Part shown: positions 10,701-23,400 of the stretch, piece after piece
How positions within the stretch are numbered: the stretch's first letter is position 1
Layout of the letters: each line of letters opens with the position of its first letter
Assembly (NCBI RefSeq): GCF_008727815.1
Contig: NZ_CP044230.1
Location: 1,906,001 to 1,970,000, forward strand
Origin: Streptococcus sp. LPB0220
GTDB lineage: Bacteria; Bacillota; Bacilli; Lactobacillales; Streptococcaceae
Reading direction: 5' to 3'
DNA: 64,000 nucleotides
Position numbers and translations under genes: made by a program
Notes under the pieces: generated by a model
Told to the model about the DNA's origin: nothing
What the model saw: the letters and a program-made list of their open reading frames with translations, nothing else
Databases searched by the model: none

Positions 10701-12335
10701 TACATAACCAGGAAATTCGCGTGGATTGGAAGCTGTATAATGCTGACCTTCCAATCCGTAGATTCTATACTCTAGTAAGGATCTTTCTTTCCCCGTTGGT
10801 TCATATTCCCCATTAAACCATCTACCATTCGGGTCCACTTCTCTATAGAAGGTCGATTGTTGTCCCATCATAGATGGAATTTTGATACTAGGATAGGTCC
10901 TAATCACTTGCCCTTGATTCTCAGGCGTCATGACATCATAAATACTCCGGAATAAGAAAGCCTGTTCCGGAATAAAATTCGTCAGCATTCCAAAAGTCCC
11001 ATTACCTGTAGTAGGTTTCGAATTAAAAACCTTGTTCCCAAAGGGAGCCTGACCAATCAGTACTTCTTTTGGTAATTGAATATCTTGGCCATATCCTTCT
11101 GGAGATACAGTTTGTGAAAAAATCTCAACCCCATCTGATTGCCGAACAATGCGGAAATAAACATCCATTGCCTTATGCTTTTCCGGGTCTATCTCACTGA
11201 TATCAATCGACATGGTCGCATAGTAACCAAGTGACTCTCCTTGTTTATTCACAAAGTCCCAAATACCAAATGTATAACGATTGGTGTAGGGTTCACCTAA
11301 AAAATTTTTCAACTCTTCAGGCGAAAATCTTAAGAGATCTTTATCTAGATGAGGATCCTTAGCATATCCTGGTGTGTCCAGTGTAGGATCTTCTACACTC
11401 GCACCATTGGGATCTTCTGGGTTCGGGGTCATATCCAATACATCATCAGCCAAGTATGTTTCCTCAGCTAGAGGAGCCAACTGAGCAGAGATCGCAGGTT
11501 TCCCATCTACATTTGTATTTCCCACAAAACCTGCAGCTGTCAAGGTCGTCATCATCTCATCGACAGCTTTCTCCAAACGATCGCGCTGGTCAGCATAAGC
11601 TTGAGCACTGGCATTGGTCTGGATCAAGTTATTGCTTGCAGTCACTTCAGCCTGCACTTTGTTAATGACCGCTTCGACCACTGCTCGGCGATCGGTGTCT
11701 GTCATTTTAGATGCGTAATTGCCTGCAATTTCCTGTAGCAATTCAGCTTCTGAGGTATTTTGTTCTAAAACAGTGGCTTCTTCTAAACTAGTCGGCTCTT
11801 CAATACCTGCTTCTGACTCTAGAGCTTGAGCAGACTCGCTAAGTGCCGTTGATAATGCAGTTGATCCAACTTCGCTCAAAGACAAAGACGTGGATTCACT
11901 GATCGAAGCAGACGCACTCTCAGATGTAGAAAAACTAGTTGATTCTGAAACAGAGCTGGATTCTGAAGGCTGGCTTGAGGTTTTCGCTAAGACCACACTA
12001 TCTGCTTCTGCCAAGGTTTCCTCTTTTGTCTCAGAAACCGTTGGTGCAAGTGATGTTGCATCCTCCGCCTTAGCAGTCGTAGCAATCACAGCACCACCAA
12101 AAACAGTCCCTACCGTAATCAAACCTTTTAAGAAGGCTTGGTTATGCTTTTGACTTTCTATTTGATCTTGCTGTACGTTGGCAATGATGGTCTCCTCCAC
12201 TTGCCCACGCACCACGCGAAAGAGGCCTAGAGCAGCCGTTGATGCCCGAAGCCAATTTTTTCCTGATTTAATTAATTTGAAGCGTACGACACGATCTGTT
12301 TCACGAAAGTTTCCTTTTGAACGCTTAAATTGCAT
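7794..12335 (-). CDS. Serine-rich-repeat adhesin 3 (LPETG), paralogue of adhesin 1
   Basis: 1513 aa cell-wall SRR glycoprotein exported by the SecA2/SecY2 system. The N-terminus carries the long accessory-Sec signal with [14 protein letters not shown] (KxYKxGKxW type) and a hydrophobic core around residues 70-88 ending AKAE. After a short serine stretch (about 120-165) comes a helical block (about 190-280; NTSEAELLQEIAGNY...), then a beta-rich region to about residue 750 ending in YYYRKMTPSESASQ. The same order and motifs occur in adhesin 1 (20410-25224), and the layout resembles the NR-alpha/NR-beta regions of Fap1. The remaining ~720 residues are an SRR domain built largely from 13-residue units (type SESLVQESVSASQ), then LPETG at ~1479, a TM segment and a basic tail. 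It has its own promoter and terminator. Confidence 0.93.
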   Translation of the reverse strand: MQFKRSKGNFRETDRVVRFKLIKSGKNWLRASTAALGLFRVVRGQVEETIIANVQQDQIESQKHNQAFLKGLITVGTVFGGAVIATTAKAEDATSLAPTVSETKEETLAEADSVVLAKTSSQPSESSSVSESTSFSTSESASASISESTSLSLSEVGSTALSTALSESAQALESEAGIEEPTSLEEATVLEQNTSEAELLQEIAGNYASKMTDTDRRAVVEAVINKVQAEVTASNNLIQTNASAQAYADQRDRLEKAVDEMMTTLTAAGFVGNTNVDGKPAISAQLAPLAEETYLADDVLDMTPNPEDPNGASVEDPTLDTPGYAKDPHLDKDLLRFSPEELKNFLGEPYTNRYTFGIWDFVNKQGESLGYYATMSIDISEIDPEKHKAMDVYFRIVRQSDGVEIFSQTVSPEGYGQDIQLPKEVLIGQAPFGNKVFNSKPTTGNGTFGMLTNFIPEQAFLFRSIYDVMTPENQGQVIRTYPSIKIPSMMGQQSTFYREVDPNGRWFNGEYEPTGKERSLLEYRIYGLEGQHYTASNPREFPGYVQVPAHTVFPNRKSGVFDNSKNGKSRVELLGDAREHFIKSEIVTLNQNGDYSLRYYVLDPSKIHDVSSGDVGNTQVTDVYTLVYEKEFKQDSTDKLSDLGGTRKVESKNKDYFLNVTPRRIDYQHFELDITGWFSSKETVTYTDEKTGIEYTVPKPFTELPKSAYLYKNTTMVVGEDATPQGADGFSNFKQTIKKIVDSYPLTSVNYYYRKMTPSESASQSQNFSISTSESLVSESISSSQSVSVSESVSLSQASSSASQSDSQVSTSISLSQSVSTSESNSLVQESISASQSESLVQASVSASQSDSLIRESVSASQSDSLVQASVSASQSESLVQESVSASQSEALVQASVSASQSDSLVKESVSASQSDSLVQASVSVSQSDSLIQASVSASQSDSLVQESVSASQSESLIQASVSESQSQSTSDIESKSQITESMSFSRSDSMSQSESQVSTDLQSTSLSQSESLVRESVSASESESLVQESVSASQSDSLIQESVSASQSESLVQESVSASQSESLTQASVSASQSESLVQESVSASESELLVQESVSASQSESLIQESVSASQSESLVQESVSASQSESSVQASVSASESESLIQESISTSRSESLVQASVSASQSDLLVQASVSTSQSESLVQESISTSRSESLAQASVSASQSESLVQESVSASQSESLAQESVSASESDSLVQASVSVSQSESQVQTSVSASQSESLVQASVSASQSDSMAQASVSASESNLLSQESISASQFDSLVQESISTSRSESLVQTSVSASQSDSLVQASALTSESASTSIVVAASQVSEFGSFSRSVSESLSASQWTSYSESLASTSVSKSDSYSQSASLLSSSESASTSMPVSEFPLTSVSDSISASSTESQSLSQEISEWISVSYASSFSAVTSSSESVVSSFGTSYSESPSDASSLTATHSSGPALPETGAHPSSNILATGASILLSGLALLGIRKKDGK
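7990..10065 (-). repeat. SRR domain of adhesin 3 with 39-bp units
   Basis: Most of this stretch (about 8340-9860) is a tandem array of degenerate 39-bp units encoding 13-mers such as SDSLVQASVSASQ. Variable positions are A/E/T after Q, D/E after S, and V/I/T/A. A less regular serine-rich patch interrupts the array near 9330-9440. Regular hydrophobic LV/LI pairs every 13 residues differ from the plain Ser-X dipeptide repeats of adhesin 2. Confidence 0.85.
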
Positions 12336-12365
12336 GATATTCCCCTTACATTGTAGTCATTATTA

Positions 12366-12393
12366 ATTATACAGGAATACTACGTAGATTCAA
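12366..12393 (-). promoter_or_regulatory. Promoter of SRR adhesin 3
   Basis: TTGAAT - 16 bp - TATAAT on the minus strand, 30 bp before the ATG at 12335. Confidence 0.7.
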
Positions 12394-12483
12394 GTAATTT
12401 GCTACAAAAAACTTCTATATTATTGTTTAATTTTCAAATTTTTTTGTAACACATTAAAAACACCTCATTCTACTAGAAAAAAA

Positions 12484-12510
12484 GTGAATCTCCTATGAGA
12501 TTCACTCGAA
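12484..12510 (-). terminator. Terminator after SRR adhesin 2
   Basis: Stem GTGAATCTC/GAGATTCAC with a 4-nt loop, followed on the minus strand by TTTTTTT; 22 bp beyond the stop codon. Confidence 0.85.
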
Positions 12511-12531
12511 AAAATGATTTTTCCTACTAGA

Positions 12532-15500
12532 TCAGTTCCCTTTCTTTTTACGTCGGGTAAGTCCAGCAATTCCAGCTAACCCTGTAACTACTCCGAGAAG
12601 AGCTGATGTTACAGATCCTGTTTCGCCAGTATTCGGAAGGGCCACAGACTGGCTGTGTTTTTGTGATCCACTTGCTGTTTCTGATACAGACAATGACTCT
12701 GAACGAGAAATTGATTGGCTCATTGAGTTAGAGTATGAACCGCTACCAGATGTTGATCCTGATTGTAATTGACTCACTGAAACTGAAGTACTTACTGATG
12801 TTGAAGTTAATTCAGGTGCAGAGGTACTCAATGATGCTGACTCTGATGCAGATACTGATGTCGAAACCGAAAGCGAAGTAGAGACTGACTGGCTTTCTGA
12901 TACTGAACTGCTCAACGATGCTGACATTGATTCGGATGTCGAGATTGATTCAGACGTAGACGCTGACAAGGACGCTGAAACTGATTCAGATACAGAAATC
13001 GATTCGGACATTGAGACTGATTCAGAGGTTGAGACTGATTCTGAGGTAGAGGCCGACTCAGAGGCTGATGCTGACTCAGATACAGAAACTGATTCAGACG
13101 TTAATACTGATTCTGATGTAGACACCGATTCAGACGTTGACACAGATTCTGATGTTGAAACTGACTCAGACGCTGAAACTGACTCAGACGCTGACAATGA
13201 CTCGGACACAGATGCCGATTCGGATGTTGACACAGATTCAGACGTTGATACTGATTCTGATGTTGACACTGATTCAGACGCAGAAACTGACTCAGAGGCT
13301 GATGCTGATTCTGACGTAGAAACCGATTCTGATACAGAAACGGACTCTGAGGTCGATACTGATTCAGAGGTAGAAACCGACTCGGATGCTGAAACTGATT
13401 CAGACGCAGAAACTGACTCCGATGTCGAGATTGATTCAGACGCAGAAACTGACTCCGATGTTGATACCGACGCAGAGGCTGAAACTGATTCTGATGTCGA
13501 CACTGATTCAGATGCTGAGACTGATTGGCTTACTGAAGTTGAAGCTGATTCGGACACTGATACTGATTCAGAGGTAGAAACCGATTCGGATGTAGACACT
13601 GACTCAGAGGCTGACAATGATTCAGATGTCGAGATTGATTCAGACGTTGATACTGACTCGGATACCGACTCAGACGCCGAGACTGATTCAGAGGTTGATG
13701 CTGACTCAGATGCAGACAATGATTCTGACGCTGAGACTGACTCCGATGTTGATGCCGATTCAGAAGTAGACACTGATTCGGATGCAGATGCCGATTCAGA
13801 CGCTGACTCGGATGCAGAAACTGATTCTGAGGTGGACACTGATTCAGATACAGAAACCGATTCGGACGTTGACACTGATTCAGATACAGAAACCGATTCG
13901 GACGTTGACACTGACTCAGATACAGAAACCGATTCGGACGTTGACACTGACTCAGATGTCGATACTGATTCGGACGCAGATTCTGACTCAGACGCTGACT
14001 CGGATGCAGAAACTGATTCTGAGGTGGACGCTGATTCAGATACAGAAACCGATTCGGACGTTGACACTGACTCAGATGTCGATACTGATTCGGACGTTAA
14101 TACTGATTCTGATGTAGACACCGATTCAGACGTTGACACAGATTCTGATGTTGAAACTGACTCAGACGCTGAAACTGACTCAGACGCTGACAATGACTCG
14201 GACACAGATGCCGATTCGGATGTTGACACAGATTCAGATGTTGATACTGATTCTGATGTTGACACTGATTCAGACGCAGAAACTGACTCAGAGGCTGATG
14301 CTGATTCTGACGTAGAAACCGATTCTGATACAGAAACGGACTCTGAGGTCGATACTGATTCAGAGGTAGAAACCGACTCGGATGCTGAAACTGATTCAGA
14401 CGCAGAAACTGACTCCGATGTCGAGATTGATTCAGACGCAGAAACTGACTCCGATATTGATACCGACGCAGAGGCTGAAACTGATTCTGATGTCGACACT
14501 GATTCAGATGCTGAGACTGATTGGCTTACTGAAGTTGAAGCTGATTCGGACACTGATACTGATTCAGAGGTAGAAACCGATTCGGATGTAGACACTGACT
14601 CAGAGGCTGACAATGATTCAGATGTCGAGATTGATTCAGACGTTGATACTGACTCGGATACCGACTCAGACGCCGAGACTGATTCAGAGGTTGATGCTGA
14701 CTCAGATGCAGACAATGATTCTGACGCTGAGACTGACTCCGATGTTGATGCCGATTCAGAAGTAGACACTGATTCGGATGCAGATGCCGATTCAGACGCT
14801 GACTCGGATGCAGAAACTGATTCTGAGGTGGACACTGATTCAGATACAGAAACCGATTCGGACGTTGACACTGATTCAGATACAGAAACCGATTCGGACG
14901 TTGACACTGACTCAGATGTCGATACTGATTCGGACGCAGATTCTGACTCAGACGCTGACTCGGATGCAGAAACTGATTCTGAGGTGGACGCTGATTCAGA
15001 TACAGAAACCGATTCGGACGTTGACACTGACTCAGATGTCGATACTGATTCGGACGTTGACACTGACTCAGATGTCGATACTGATTCGGACGCTGATTCT
15101 GAATCAGACGCTGATACTGATTCGGATGTAGACACCGATTCAGACGTAGAAACCGATTTACTTACTGAGGTTGAAGCTGATTCAGATGCTGACACTGATT
15201 GGCTTACTGAGGTTGAAGCTGATTCAGATGCTGACACTGATTGGCTTACTGAGGTTGAAGCTGATTCGGACACTGATACTGATTCTGACGTTGACACTGA
15301 TTCAGATGTTGACGCTGACTCAGACGCCGAAACCGATTCTGATATTGACGCTGATTCTGACGTAGAAACCGATTCGGATACAGATACCGATTCTGACGTA
15401 GAAACCGATTCGGATACAGATGCCGATTCTGAGGTTGACACTGATTCTGATGTTGACACCGATTCAGACGTAGACACTGATTCGGATGTTGACGCTGACT

Positions 15501-18500
15501 CGGACGCAGAGGCTGATTCAGAGACTGAGGTTGACACCGATTCAGAAGTTGAAACTGACTCGGACGCGGACAATGACTCGGATGTCGATACTGATTCAGA
15601 GGTTGAGACCGACTCAGATGTTGAGACTGATTCAGATACAGAAACTGACTCGGATGTCGAGACTGATTCTGATGTTGAAACTGACTCAGAAGTCGATACT
15701 GATTCTGATGTTGAAACTGACTCAGATGCCGAGACTGATTCAGACGTTAAAACTGATTCAGATACAGAAACTGACTCGGATGTCGAGACTGATTCGGACA
15801 CTGAGGCTGATTCAGAAGCAGATGCTGATTCGGATGTTGATTCAGACTCTGATGTCAAAACTGATTCTGATGTTGACAATGATTCGGAAGTCGAAACAGA
15901 TTCAGAAGTAGACACTGATTCTGATACAGAAACCGATTCAGACGCTGAAACTGATTCGGACGTTGATACTGAATCAGACGTTGATACAGATTCTGATGTA
16001 GATGCTGACTCGGATGCCGATACTGATTCCGATACAGAAACAGACTTGGAAGTCGACACCGATTCAGAAGTCGAAACGGACTCGGATGCAGATGCTGAAA
16101 CTGACTCAGACGTTGAGACTGATTCGGATGCAGAGGCTGATTCTGAAGTAGACACTGATTCAGAAGCAGAGGCTGACTCAGAGGTAGAGACTGACTCGGA
16201 TGTTGACACTGACTCTGATATAGATACCGACTCTGACGTCGAGACTGATTCAGACGTAGATACTGATTCGGACGTTGAGACTGACTCTGACGCGGACAAT
16301 GACTCGGATGTCGACACTGATTCAGACGTTGACACTGATTCAGACGCTGACACTGACTCGGACGTTGAAACTGATTCAGACGCTGATACCGACTCAGACG
16401 TTGAAACTGATTCAGAAGCAGAGGCTGACTCAGACGTTGACACTGATTCGGATGTTGATTCAGACTCTGATGTCGAAACTGATTCTGATGTTGACAATGA
16501 TTCGGAAGTCGAAACAGATTCAGAAGTAGACACTGATTCTGATACAGAAACCGATTCTGACGTCGATACCGATTCAGAGACTGAAACTGACTCAGATGTC
16601 GATACTGATTCTGACGCTGAGGCTGATTCTGATGCCGATTCTGACGTAGATACTGACTCAGACGCTGAGACTGACTCTGATGTTGAGGCCGATTCTGATG
16701 TAGATGCTGACTCGGACGCTGAGACCGATTCAGAAGCTGATGCTGACTCCGATGCTGATACAGATTCCGACGTTGATACAGATTCCGACGCTGAAACTGA
16801 CTCGGATGTCGATACAGACTCAGATGTTGATTCAGACTCTGAAGTCGATACTGATTCTGAGGTTGAAACTGACTCAGAGGTTGAAACCGATTCTGATGTA
16901 TATACTGATTCTGACGCTGATACTGACTCGGATGTCGAGAGTGATTCAGAAGCAGATGCTGATTCGGACGTTGAAACTGATTCAGACGCTGACAATGATT
17001 CAGACGTAGAGACTGATTCGGATGTTGATACTGATTCGGATGTTGATACCGACTCAGACGCTGATACCGACTCAGACGCTGACACTGATTCGGACGTTGA
17101 AACTGATTCAGATGTTGACACTGATTCAGATGTTGAGACTGACTCAGATGCAGATACTGACTCGGAAGTCGATACTGACTCAGATGCAGATACTGATTCG
17201 GAAGTCGACACCGACTCAGATGTTGAAACCGACACCGAAGTAGAGGCTGATTGACTCTCTAATACGGAAGTGCTCAACGATGCTGATTTTCTAGCGGACT
17301 CACTCAAAGATACTGATGCAGACTCCGACTGCGATTGACTCACTGATTTTGAAGCCGACTCGCGAGTAGATTGACTTAGTGACTCTGATGCCAACTGTGA
17401 TAGCGATGCTGAAGCTGACTGACTCACTGAAACAGAGGCGCTCGTTGAAGCGGATGTCGAACTTGAGATAGACTGGCTAACCACCTTGGATACACTCGCC
17501 GATACTGAAGCAGACTGCAAGTCACTGACACTTGCAGAAGCTGACTCTGAAACCTTCACAGATTCAGATTTTCTTACCGATACAGATTGACTCGTTGAAG
17601 CGGATTGAGATTGAGAAACCTCCTTGCTCAACGATTGACTGCGAGATAAACTAGCTTGAGCTGAGACACTTGCCGATGCTGATTGACTCAATGAAGCCGA
17701 CAAACTTTGCGAACGGACTGAACTCAGAGACTGGCTTAATGAAATGCTCTGCTGTGTCGATACGCTCTGTGATTGCTTCGCACTTAAAGACTGACTGATC
17801 GATTGCGAAGTCTTCGTAGACGCACTCTGACTGTTTGATACAGACTGACTGTGATCGCTATCTGACAGTTTCACCGCTACGACATTGGTCGTACTATCTT
17901 TATAAGTAATGGTGACTGTACCATCACTATTAACCGTATAGGACTTAATCCGGTTGGCTACCTCTGGATTAACAGCCGACACAGCAGCAATCACCTTGCT
18001 CTTATCTGTATCTGTCAATGCAGTTAGACTCGTCACCTGAATAGTGCTTGTCGGCGCCACACCTGGCGTACGATCAGCGAGACGCCCTTGGGTAATCCGA
18101 ATCTCACCCAAACCGTTTGGACGGTTCATATTGGAGGCATTGTCAATAGCCGCGACGTTGCGTTGCCATGTATTTCGGTAGGTATGGTAAAGGTCATCCT
18201 TCAAATGAATGGTCGTTGTGATGGTTGCAGGGTTCGCACTGGTAGCCGTAATATCGCCCGTGATAGGAGCAATATCACCTGTTCCATACTGGCTGCCACC
18301 AAAGAAATTCCCGTTCAAGGCATTGTCGTTCAGATCCGCTCGTGCAACGACTTTCATTTCTTTCAACTTGCCACTGTCATCAGTAGCTGTAAAGGTCACA
18401 ACCGCATCATCACCAGCGTAAATAGTATAATTCTTCCCACCACCTTCGAGAGGCGTAAACTTAGGTTCCACACCATCGACAGTCAACTTGGCCGTCACTT

Positions 18501-20229
18501 CAGGACGCGTTCCGTCAGTTACAGCCACGGAATTACTGGCATCTGAATACACCGCATAATCACCATACATGATGCGAGCTTTGGCTGTTACACCACCCGT
18601 TTGTAACTTAACAGTCGGCGTCACAATCGCTTGACCCGAAGCATCTGCCACAGCTGTTCCCACTTCGTCGTCATTATTGTATAGAACGACTGTAGAACCT
18701 GGCTCAGCTCCCGTCACCGTTACAGGCGTCTGTGTGTAAGCCTTATCCAATAATCTCGTTTCAACAGTTGGTGCTGCTAGTCGCTTCATTGGAGCCGTCA
18801 CATCATTAGTGGTGTTATCTTTATAAGTAATGGTTACCACACCAGATGATGAAACGGAATAAGATTTAAAATCCTTTGAAGTGGCAATATTTGGGTTAGC
18901 AGTCTTAAAGGCCTCCCAAACCTTCTCTTTTTCAGCCTGAGCTAGACTACTTGTGTCATTAACAAAAGTACTCGTTGTCACCGCCGTAATCGGATTACGA
19001 ATACCATCATTTTGCGGCAAGACCTGAATGCGTAGCGTGCGTGTCACTGACTGCTTAGCCGTATTAGTCACTACAAAAGAAACATTATAAATTTTCCCAG
19101 GCGTTGCGACCTCTGTCTGCCCAACAGTTCCCATGATATTAAAGGCCACTGCACTATTTTTCAAGGCCGATGTTTGCGGAACATTAATGCCATTCACACG
19201 GTCACTACCAGAAGCGTAGCCAATGCTTTTAATACTATTTCGTGTAGGATTGGTTTCCACAACATTATAAGCCTGATTAATGTAATCAGAGTTATACACA
19301 GAAATCAAGGCATTGTTAGCCAGACCTAAATTATACTGAGGCGCACGGAGACTGGTATCAGCATCTATACGATTCCCGTTACGCGGATCCCGTTGACCAG
19401 ATGTCGCACGAAGCACCGCATTGACCAAGCGATTCCGAGCACTCTTGGCTTGACTTTCTACAGCATCCATTTGGATTGCGGGATTGGACAAACCAGTACG
19501 AATTGCTTCTAAAGCCAGATCTCCACTTTCAATAGCAGATTCTGTCCCAGGAATTTCCAAAGCCTGCGCACGATAGGTGTATAAATCCAAAGCCAAAACT
19601 TGCAGACGCTTCACCTGATCTTCTGAGCGAGTGTTTTGTGCCTCTGCTACTTTCTCACTCGTTTCAGAAGTAGCTACATGAATAGCGTTATTCTCTGAGA
19701 GAGTGCTACTAGCAGTTTCTGATGTGGACTGACTCGCTGAATGACTAACAACATGAGATTCACTCAAAGAAACCGACTGAGAAAGTGAACTGCTTTCTGA
19801 AAGCAACTGACTGCCTGACTTCGAGAGTGATTCAGATTCGCTAGCAGACTGACTCGCTGACACAGAGTCTGTGGTAGACGTCGTCCCCAAAACAAGACTA
19901 TCCGAACCCGCTACACCAGTCGATGGGCTGATTTCAGACCCAACAGTCGCATTCATCTCATTTTCCTCAGCAAATACTGGATTGGCAACCGTGGTCGCCC
20001 CAGCCAGAGCTCCTAGCACAACCAGCCCTTTGACCAGATCTGCAGGCATCGAGTGTGATGAGGCTTCGTATTGAACCACGATCTTTTCATCTACACCACC
20101 TCGCATGACACGAAATAGGCCTAACCGAGAAACAGATGCCCGTACCCAATTCTTTCCTGATTTGATTAATTTATAACGTGTGATTCGCTCCGTTTCGCGA
20201 AAATCACCCTTCGAACGTTTAAAAAACAT
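12532..20229 (-). CDS. Serine-rich-repeat adhesin 2, giant (LPNTG)
   Basis: 2565 aa, the largest gene in the window. It has the accessory-Sec signal ([14 protein letters not shown]) with a hydrophobic core ending in NPVFAEE, a short SRR-1 (about 115-165) and a non-repetitive binding region (about 170-785). It then has ~1730 residues of Ser-X dipeptides ([14 protein letters not shown] type), the anchor LPNTG at ~2531, a TM segment and RRKKKGN. The binding region is unrelated in sequence to those of adhesins 1 and 3. It contains two copies of a ~70-residue module (near 410-480 and 705-775), each ending in a VTITYKD(N/S)TTN motif, around a section with Ig-like [11 protein letters not shown] text. 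The SRR domain includes a recent 1-kb duplication (13097-15052). It probably mediates adhesion; the ligand is unknown. Own promoter and terminator. Confidence 0.95.
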   Translation of the reverse strand: MFFKRSKGDFRETERITRYKLIKSGKNWVRASVSRLGLFRVMRGGVDEKIVVQYEASSHSMPADLVKGLVVLGALAGATTVANPVFAEENEMNATVGSEISPSTGVAGSDSLVLGTTSTTDSVSASQSASESESLSKSGSQLLSESSSLSQSVSLSESHVVSHSASQSTSETASSTLSENNAIHVATSETSEKVAEAQNTRSEDQVKRLQVLALDLYTYRAQALEIPGTESAIESGDLALEAIRTGLSNPAIQMDAVESQAKSARNRLVNAVLRATSGQRDPRNGNRIDADTSLRAPQYNLGLANNALISVYNSDYINQAYNVVETNPTRNSIKSIGYASGSDRVNGINVPQTSALKNSAVAFNIMGTVGQTEVATPGKIYNVSFVVTNTAKQSVTRTLRIQVLPQNDGIRNPITAVTTSTFVNDTSSLAQAEKEKVWEAFKTANPNIATSKDFKSYSVSSSGVVTITYKDNTTNDVTAPMKRLAAPTVETRLLDKAYTQTPVTVTGAEPGSTVVLYNNDDEVGTAVADASGQAIVTPTVKLQTGGVTAKARIMYGDYAVYSDASNSVAVTDGTRPEVTAKLTVDGVEPKFTPLEGGGKNYTIYAGDDAVVTFTATDDSGKLKEMKVVARADLNDNALNGNFFGGSQYGTGDIAPITGDITATSANPATITTTIHLKDDLYHTYRNTWQRNVAAIDNASNMNRPNGLGEIRITQGRLADRTPGVAPTSTIQVTSLTALTDTDKSKVIAAVSAVNPEVANRIKSYTVNSDGTVTITYKDSTTNVVAVKLSDSDHSQSVSNSQSASTKTSQSISQSLSAKQSQSVSTQQSISLSQSLSSVRSQSLSASLSQSASASVSAQASLSRSQSLSKEVSQSQSASTSQSVSVRKSESVKVSESASASVSDLQSASVSASVSKVVSQSISSSTSASTSASVSVSQSASASLSQLASESLSQSTRESASKSVSQSQSESASVSLSESARKSASLSTSVLESQSASTSVSVSTSESVSTSESVSASESVSTSESVSASESVSTSESVSTSESVSTSESVSASESVSASESVSTSESVSTSESVSTSESLSASESVSTSESASASESLSTSESVSASESVYTSESVSTSESVSTSESVSTSESESTSESVSTSESVSASESVSTSESVSASESASASESVSASESASTSESASTSESVSASESVSTSESASESASASESVSTSESVSVSESVSTSESVSVSESVSTSESVSTSESLSTSESVSTSESESTSESVSTSESASASESVSTSESVSASESVSTSESVSASESVSTSESVSTSESLSASESVSTSESVSTSESVSTSESVSISESVSTSESVSTSESASASESVSTSESASASESVSTSESVSASASESVSTSESVSTSKSVSVSESVSASESASTSESVSTSDSVSTSESVSASESVSVSESVSTSESVSTSESLSTSESVLTSESESTSESASASESASVSESVSTSESVSVSESVLTSESVSASESVSTSESVSTSESVSTSESVSTSESVSVSESVSTSESVSTSESVSTSESLSASESVSTSESVSTSVSESASASESASTSESVSTSESVSTSESVSTSESASVSESVSTSESVSVSESVSTSESASISESVSASESASTSESVSTSESVSVSESASTSVSQSVSASESASTSVSQSVSASESASTSVSKSVSTSESVSTSESVSASDSESASESVSTSESVSTSESVSTSESVSTSESVSVSESASTSESVSASESASESESASESVSTSESVSTSESVSVSESVSTSESVSVSESVSTSESVSASESASESASASESVSTSESASTSESVSASESLSASESASTSESVSASESVSESVSTSESISTSESLSASESVSTSESVSTSESVSVSESASTSVSQSVSASESVSTSESVSASASVSISESVSASESISTSESVSASESVSASESVSTSESVSTSESVSVSESVSTSESASASESVSASESVSTSESVSTSESVSTSESASVSESLSASESVSASESVSTSESVSTSESVSTSESVLTSESVSTSESVSTSESVSVSESASTSESVSASESASESESASESVSTSESVSTSESVSVSESVSTSESVSVSESVSTSESVSVSESVSTSESVSASESASESASASESVSTSESASTSESVSASESLSASESASTSESVSASESVSESVSTSESISTSESLSASESVSTSESVSTSESVSVSESASTSVSQSVSASESVSTSESVSASASVSTSESVSASESISTSESVSASESVSASESVSTSESVSTSESVSVSESVSTSESASASESVSASESVSTSESVSTSESVSTSESASVSESLSASESVSASESVSTSESVSTSESVSTSESVLTSESVSVSESASASESASTSESVSTSESVSMSESISVSESVSASLSASTSESISTSESMSASLSSSVSESQSVSTSLSVSTSVSASESASLSTSAPELTSTSVSTSVSVSQLQSGSTSGSGSYSNSMSQSISRSESLSVSETASGSQKHSQSVALPNTGETGSVTSALLGVVTGLAGIAGLTRRKKKGN
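13097..15052 (-). repeat. Near-identical ~1-kb tandem duplication inside the SRR domain of adhesin 2
   Basis: Bases 13097-14092 recur at 14093-15052 with an offset of 996 bp (332 codons) through most of the unit and then 960 bp, after loss of one 36-bp unit in the second copy. Differences are only scattered single bases. The unit length is a multiple of three, so the reading frame is kept. Confidence 0.88.
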
Positions 20230-20258
20230 GTCCGCTCCTTAAATTTTAGATATCAAGT

Positions 20259-20287
20259 TATTATACATTATTTTTTCCCTAATGTAA
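20259..20287 (-). promoter_or_regulatory. Promoter of SRR adhesin 2
   Basis: TTACAT - 17 bp - TATAAT on the minus strand, 30 bp before the ATG, followed by AAGGAGCGGAC as ribosome site. Confidence 0.65.
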
Positions 20288-20324
20288 CTAATTAAGACCA
20301 TTTTCTGATACGAAAACAATACAC

Positions 20325-20352
20325 AAAAAGAGAACCCGGAGGTTCTCTTTTT
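20325..20352 (-). terminator. Terminator after SRR adhesin 1
   Basis: Perfect 12-bp stem AAAAAGAGAACC/GGTTCTCTTTTT with a 4-base loop, 57 bp beyond the stop codon. The arms end in A and T runs, so it could act in both directions. Confidence 0.85.
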
Positions 20353-20409
20353 GGATCCTTTTTCATTGACCACATACCTGAAATGATCGAATCAAATTAG
20401 GATAGAAGA

Positions 20410-23400
20410 TTATTTTTCATCTTCTTTTTTGCGACGACCAAGAACAGCCGCTCCAGCAAGTCCTGCAACCGCTCCAAGAAGAGCTGATGTTACAGATGTT
20501 GTTTCACCAGTATTTGGAAGTGCTACAGATTCGCTGTGTTTTTGTGATCCATTTGCTGATTCTGATGTAGACAATGACTCTGAACCAGAAGCTGATTGAC
20601 TCATTGAGTTAGAGTATGAACCACTAGCAGAAGTAGATCCTGATTGACTCATTGAGTTAGAGTATGAACCACTAGCAGATGTTGATCCTGATTGGCTCAT
20701 TGAGTTAGAGTATGAACCGCTACCAGATGTTGATCCTGAGTGTGATTGTGATTGGCTAACTGAAACTGAAGTACTTACTGATGTTGAAGTTGATTCAGAC
20801 GCAGATACTGATTGACTTACTGATGTTGAAGTTGATTCAGATGCAGACACTGATTGACTTACTGATGTTGAAGTTGATTCAGATGCAGACACTGATTGAC
20901 TTACTGATGTTGAAGTTGATTCAGATGCTGATACTGATTGACTTACTGATGTTGAAGTTGATTCAGATGCTGATACTGATTGACTTACTGATGTTGAAGT
21001 TGATTCAGACGCAGATACTGATTGACTTACTGATGTTGAAGCTGATTCAGATGCTGATACTGATTGACTTACTGATGTTGAAGTTGATTCAGACGCAGAT
21101 ACTGATTGACTTACTGATGTTGAAGCTGATTCAGATGCTGATGTACTCAATGATGCTGATTGGCTTGCTGATGTTGAAGCTGATTCAGATGCTGATGTAC
21201 TCAATGATGCTGATTGGCTTGCTGACGTTGAAGCTGATTCAGATGCTGATGTACTCAATGATGCTGATTGGCTTGCTGATGTTGAAGCTGATTCAGATGC
21301 TGATGTACTCAATGATGCTGATTGGCTTGCTGATGTTGAAGCTGATTCAGATGCTGATGTACTCAATGATGCTGATTGGCTTGCTGATGTTGAAGCTGAT
21401 TCAGATGCTGATGTACTCAATGATGCTGATTGGCTTGCTGATGTTGAAGCTGATTCAGACGCTGATGTACTCAATGATGCTGATTGGCTTGCTGACGTTG
21501 ATGCACTTGTTGAAGCCGATGTGCTCAATGATGCTGATTGGCTTGCTGACGTTGATGCTGATTCAGACGCTGACGTTGATGCTGATTCAGACAATGATTC
21601 AGATACTGATACTGATTCGCTCAATGATACTGATGCTGACTCAGATTGTGATTCTGAAATAGATTGTGATGCTGACTCAGATGCAGACGCTGATTCGCTC
21701 AATGATGCTGATTGGCTTAGTGATGTTGAAGCTGATTCAGACGCTGACGTTGAAGCTGATTCAGACAATGATTCAGATACTGATACTGATTCGCTCAATG
21801 ATACTGATGCTGACTCAGATTGTGATTCTGAAATAGATTGTGAAGCTGACTCAGATGCTGATGCTGAAGTGCTCAATGATGCTGATTGACTTGCTGATGT
21901 TGAAGCACTTACTGAAGCCGATGTGCTCAATGATGCTGATTGGCTTGCTGACGTTGATGCACTTACTGAAGCCGATGTGCTCAATGATGCTGATTGGCTT
22001 GCTGATGTTGATGCACTTACTGAAGCCGATGTGCTCAATGATGCTGATTGGCTTGCTGATGTTGATGCACTTACTGAAGCCGATGTGCTCAATGATGCTG
22101 ATTGGCTTGCTGATGTTGATGCACTTACTGAAGCCGATGTGCTCAATGACGCTGATTGGCTTGCTGATGTTGATGCACTTGTTGAAGCCGATGCACTCAA
22201 TGATGCTGATTGGCTTGCTGATGTTGATGCTGATTCAGATGCTGATGTTGATGCTGATTCAGACAATGATTCAGACAATGATGCTGATTCAGATGCTGAG
22301 ATTGAAGCTGATTCAGACAATGATTCAGACAATGACACTGATTCAGATAATGAAATTGATGCTGACTCAGAACGTGATTCTGAAATAGATTGTGACGCTG
22401 ATTCAGTATTTGATTCAGAGTTGCTTTGAGTTGTTGATGCACTTACTGAAGCTGACGTGCTCAATGATGCTGATTGGCTTGCTGATGTTGATGCACTTGT
22501 TGAAGCCGATGTGCTCAATGATGCTGATTGACTTGCTGACGTTGATGCACTTGTTGAAGCCGATGTGCTCAATGATGCTGATTGGCTTGCTGAGGTTGAT
22601 GCACTTGTTGAAGCCGATGTGCTCAATGATACTGATTGGCTTGCTGATGTTGATGCACTTGTTGAAGCCGATGTACTCAATGATGCTGATTGACTTGCTG
22701 AGGTTGATGCACTTGTTGAAGCCGATGTGCTCAATGATACTGATTGACTTGTTGATGTTGATGCTGATTCACGTGTCGATTCGCTCAACGATGCTGATGC
22801 AGATTCAGAAATTGATTTAGAAGTCTTTTCAGATGTTGATTGTGATTGTGAAACAGATTGTGACTTAGAAACAACTTCTGATTCAGATAATGATTGTGAG
22901 TTAGATTGCGATTGTGATTGTGATGCTGACTCAGAATCATTCATCTTACGGTAGTAGTGTACGGTATCACCAGATGGTTTTTCACTTGCATCTGGAATTG
23001 AGTATTGGTTACCAAATCCACCAGTAGTCTTCTTTGGATTACCGAAAGAATCAGTGACAATCTTACCTGTTGCTTTATCGATAGCATATTTCGTACGTCC
23101 ACCGATAACATTTTGCGTATTACCACCAGGCACAGCACTTGCAGTTCCCTTAGGTTCATCAACGAACATATAATTTGCATCGTTGTAATGACCAGCTGTA
23201 AACCAACCTGTAATATATACTAAACCTTCATTTGGTTTATCTGGATTGTGCCATGGAGAAACAGACAATTGGTAGTCACCGTTCTTGCTTGAAACGAGAC
23301 GTTTATCAGCTTCCATGTTTGTTGCTGCAGGAATATACTTGTCACCTGGTTTAATCACTGGAGTAGTGTAAACAAGTGTATATCCAGTTGTATCAGTGTT

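Noticed and set aside
13832..17254. 1140-codon plus-strand open frame of D/S/E/T/V residues opposite adhesin 2
   Set aside because: It is the mirror of the serine-rich repeat: Ser-X codons read backwards give DSD/TDS text without stops. No promoter, ribosome site or family likeness; similar mirror frames lie opposite the other SRR regions.
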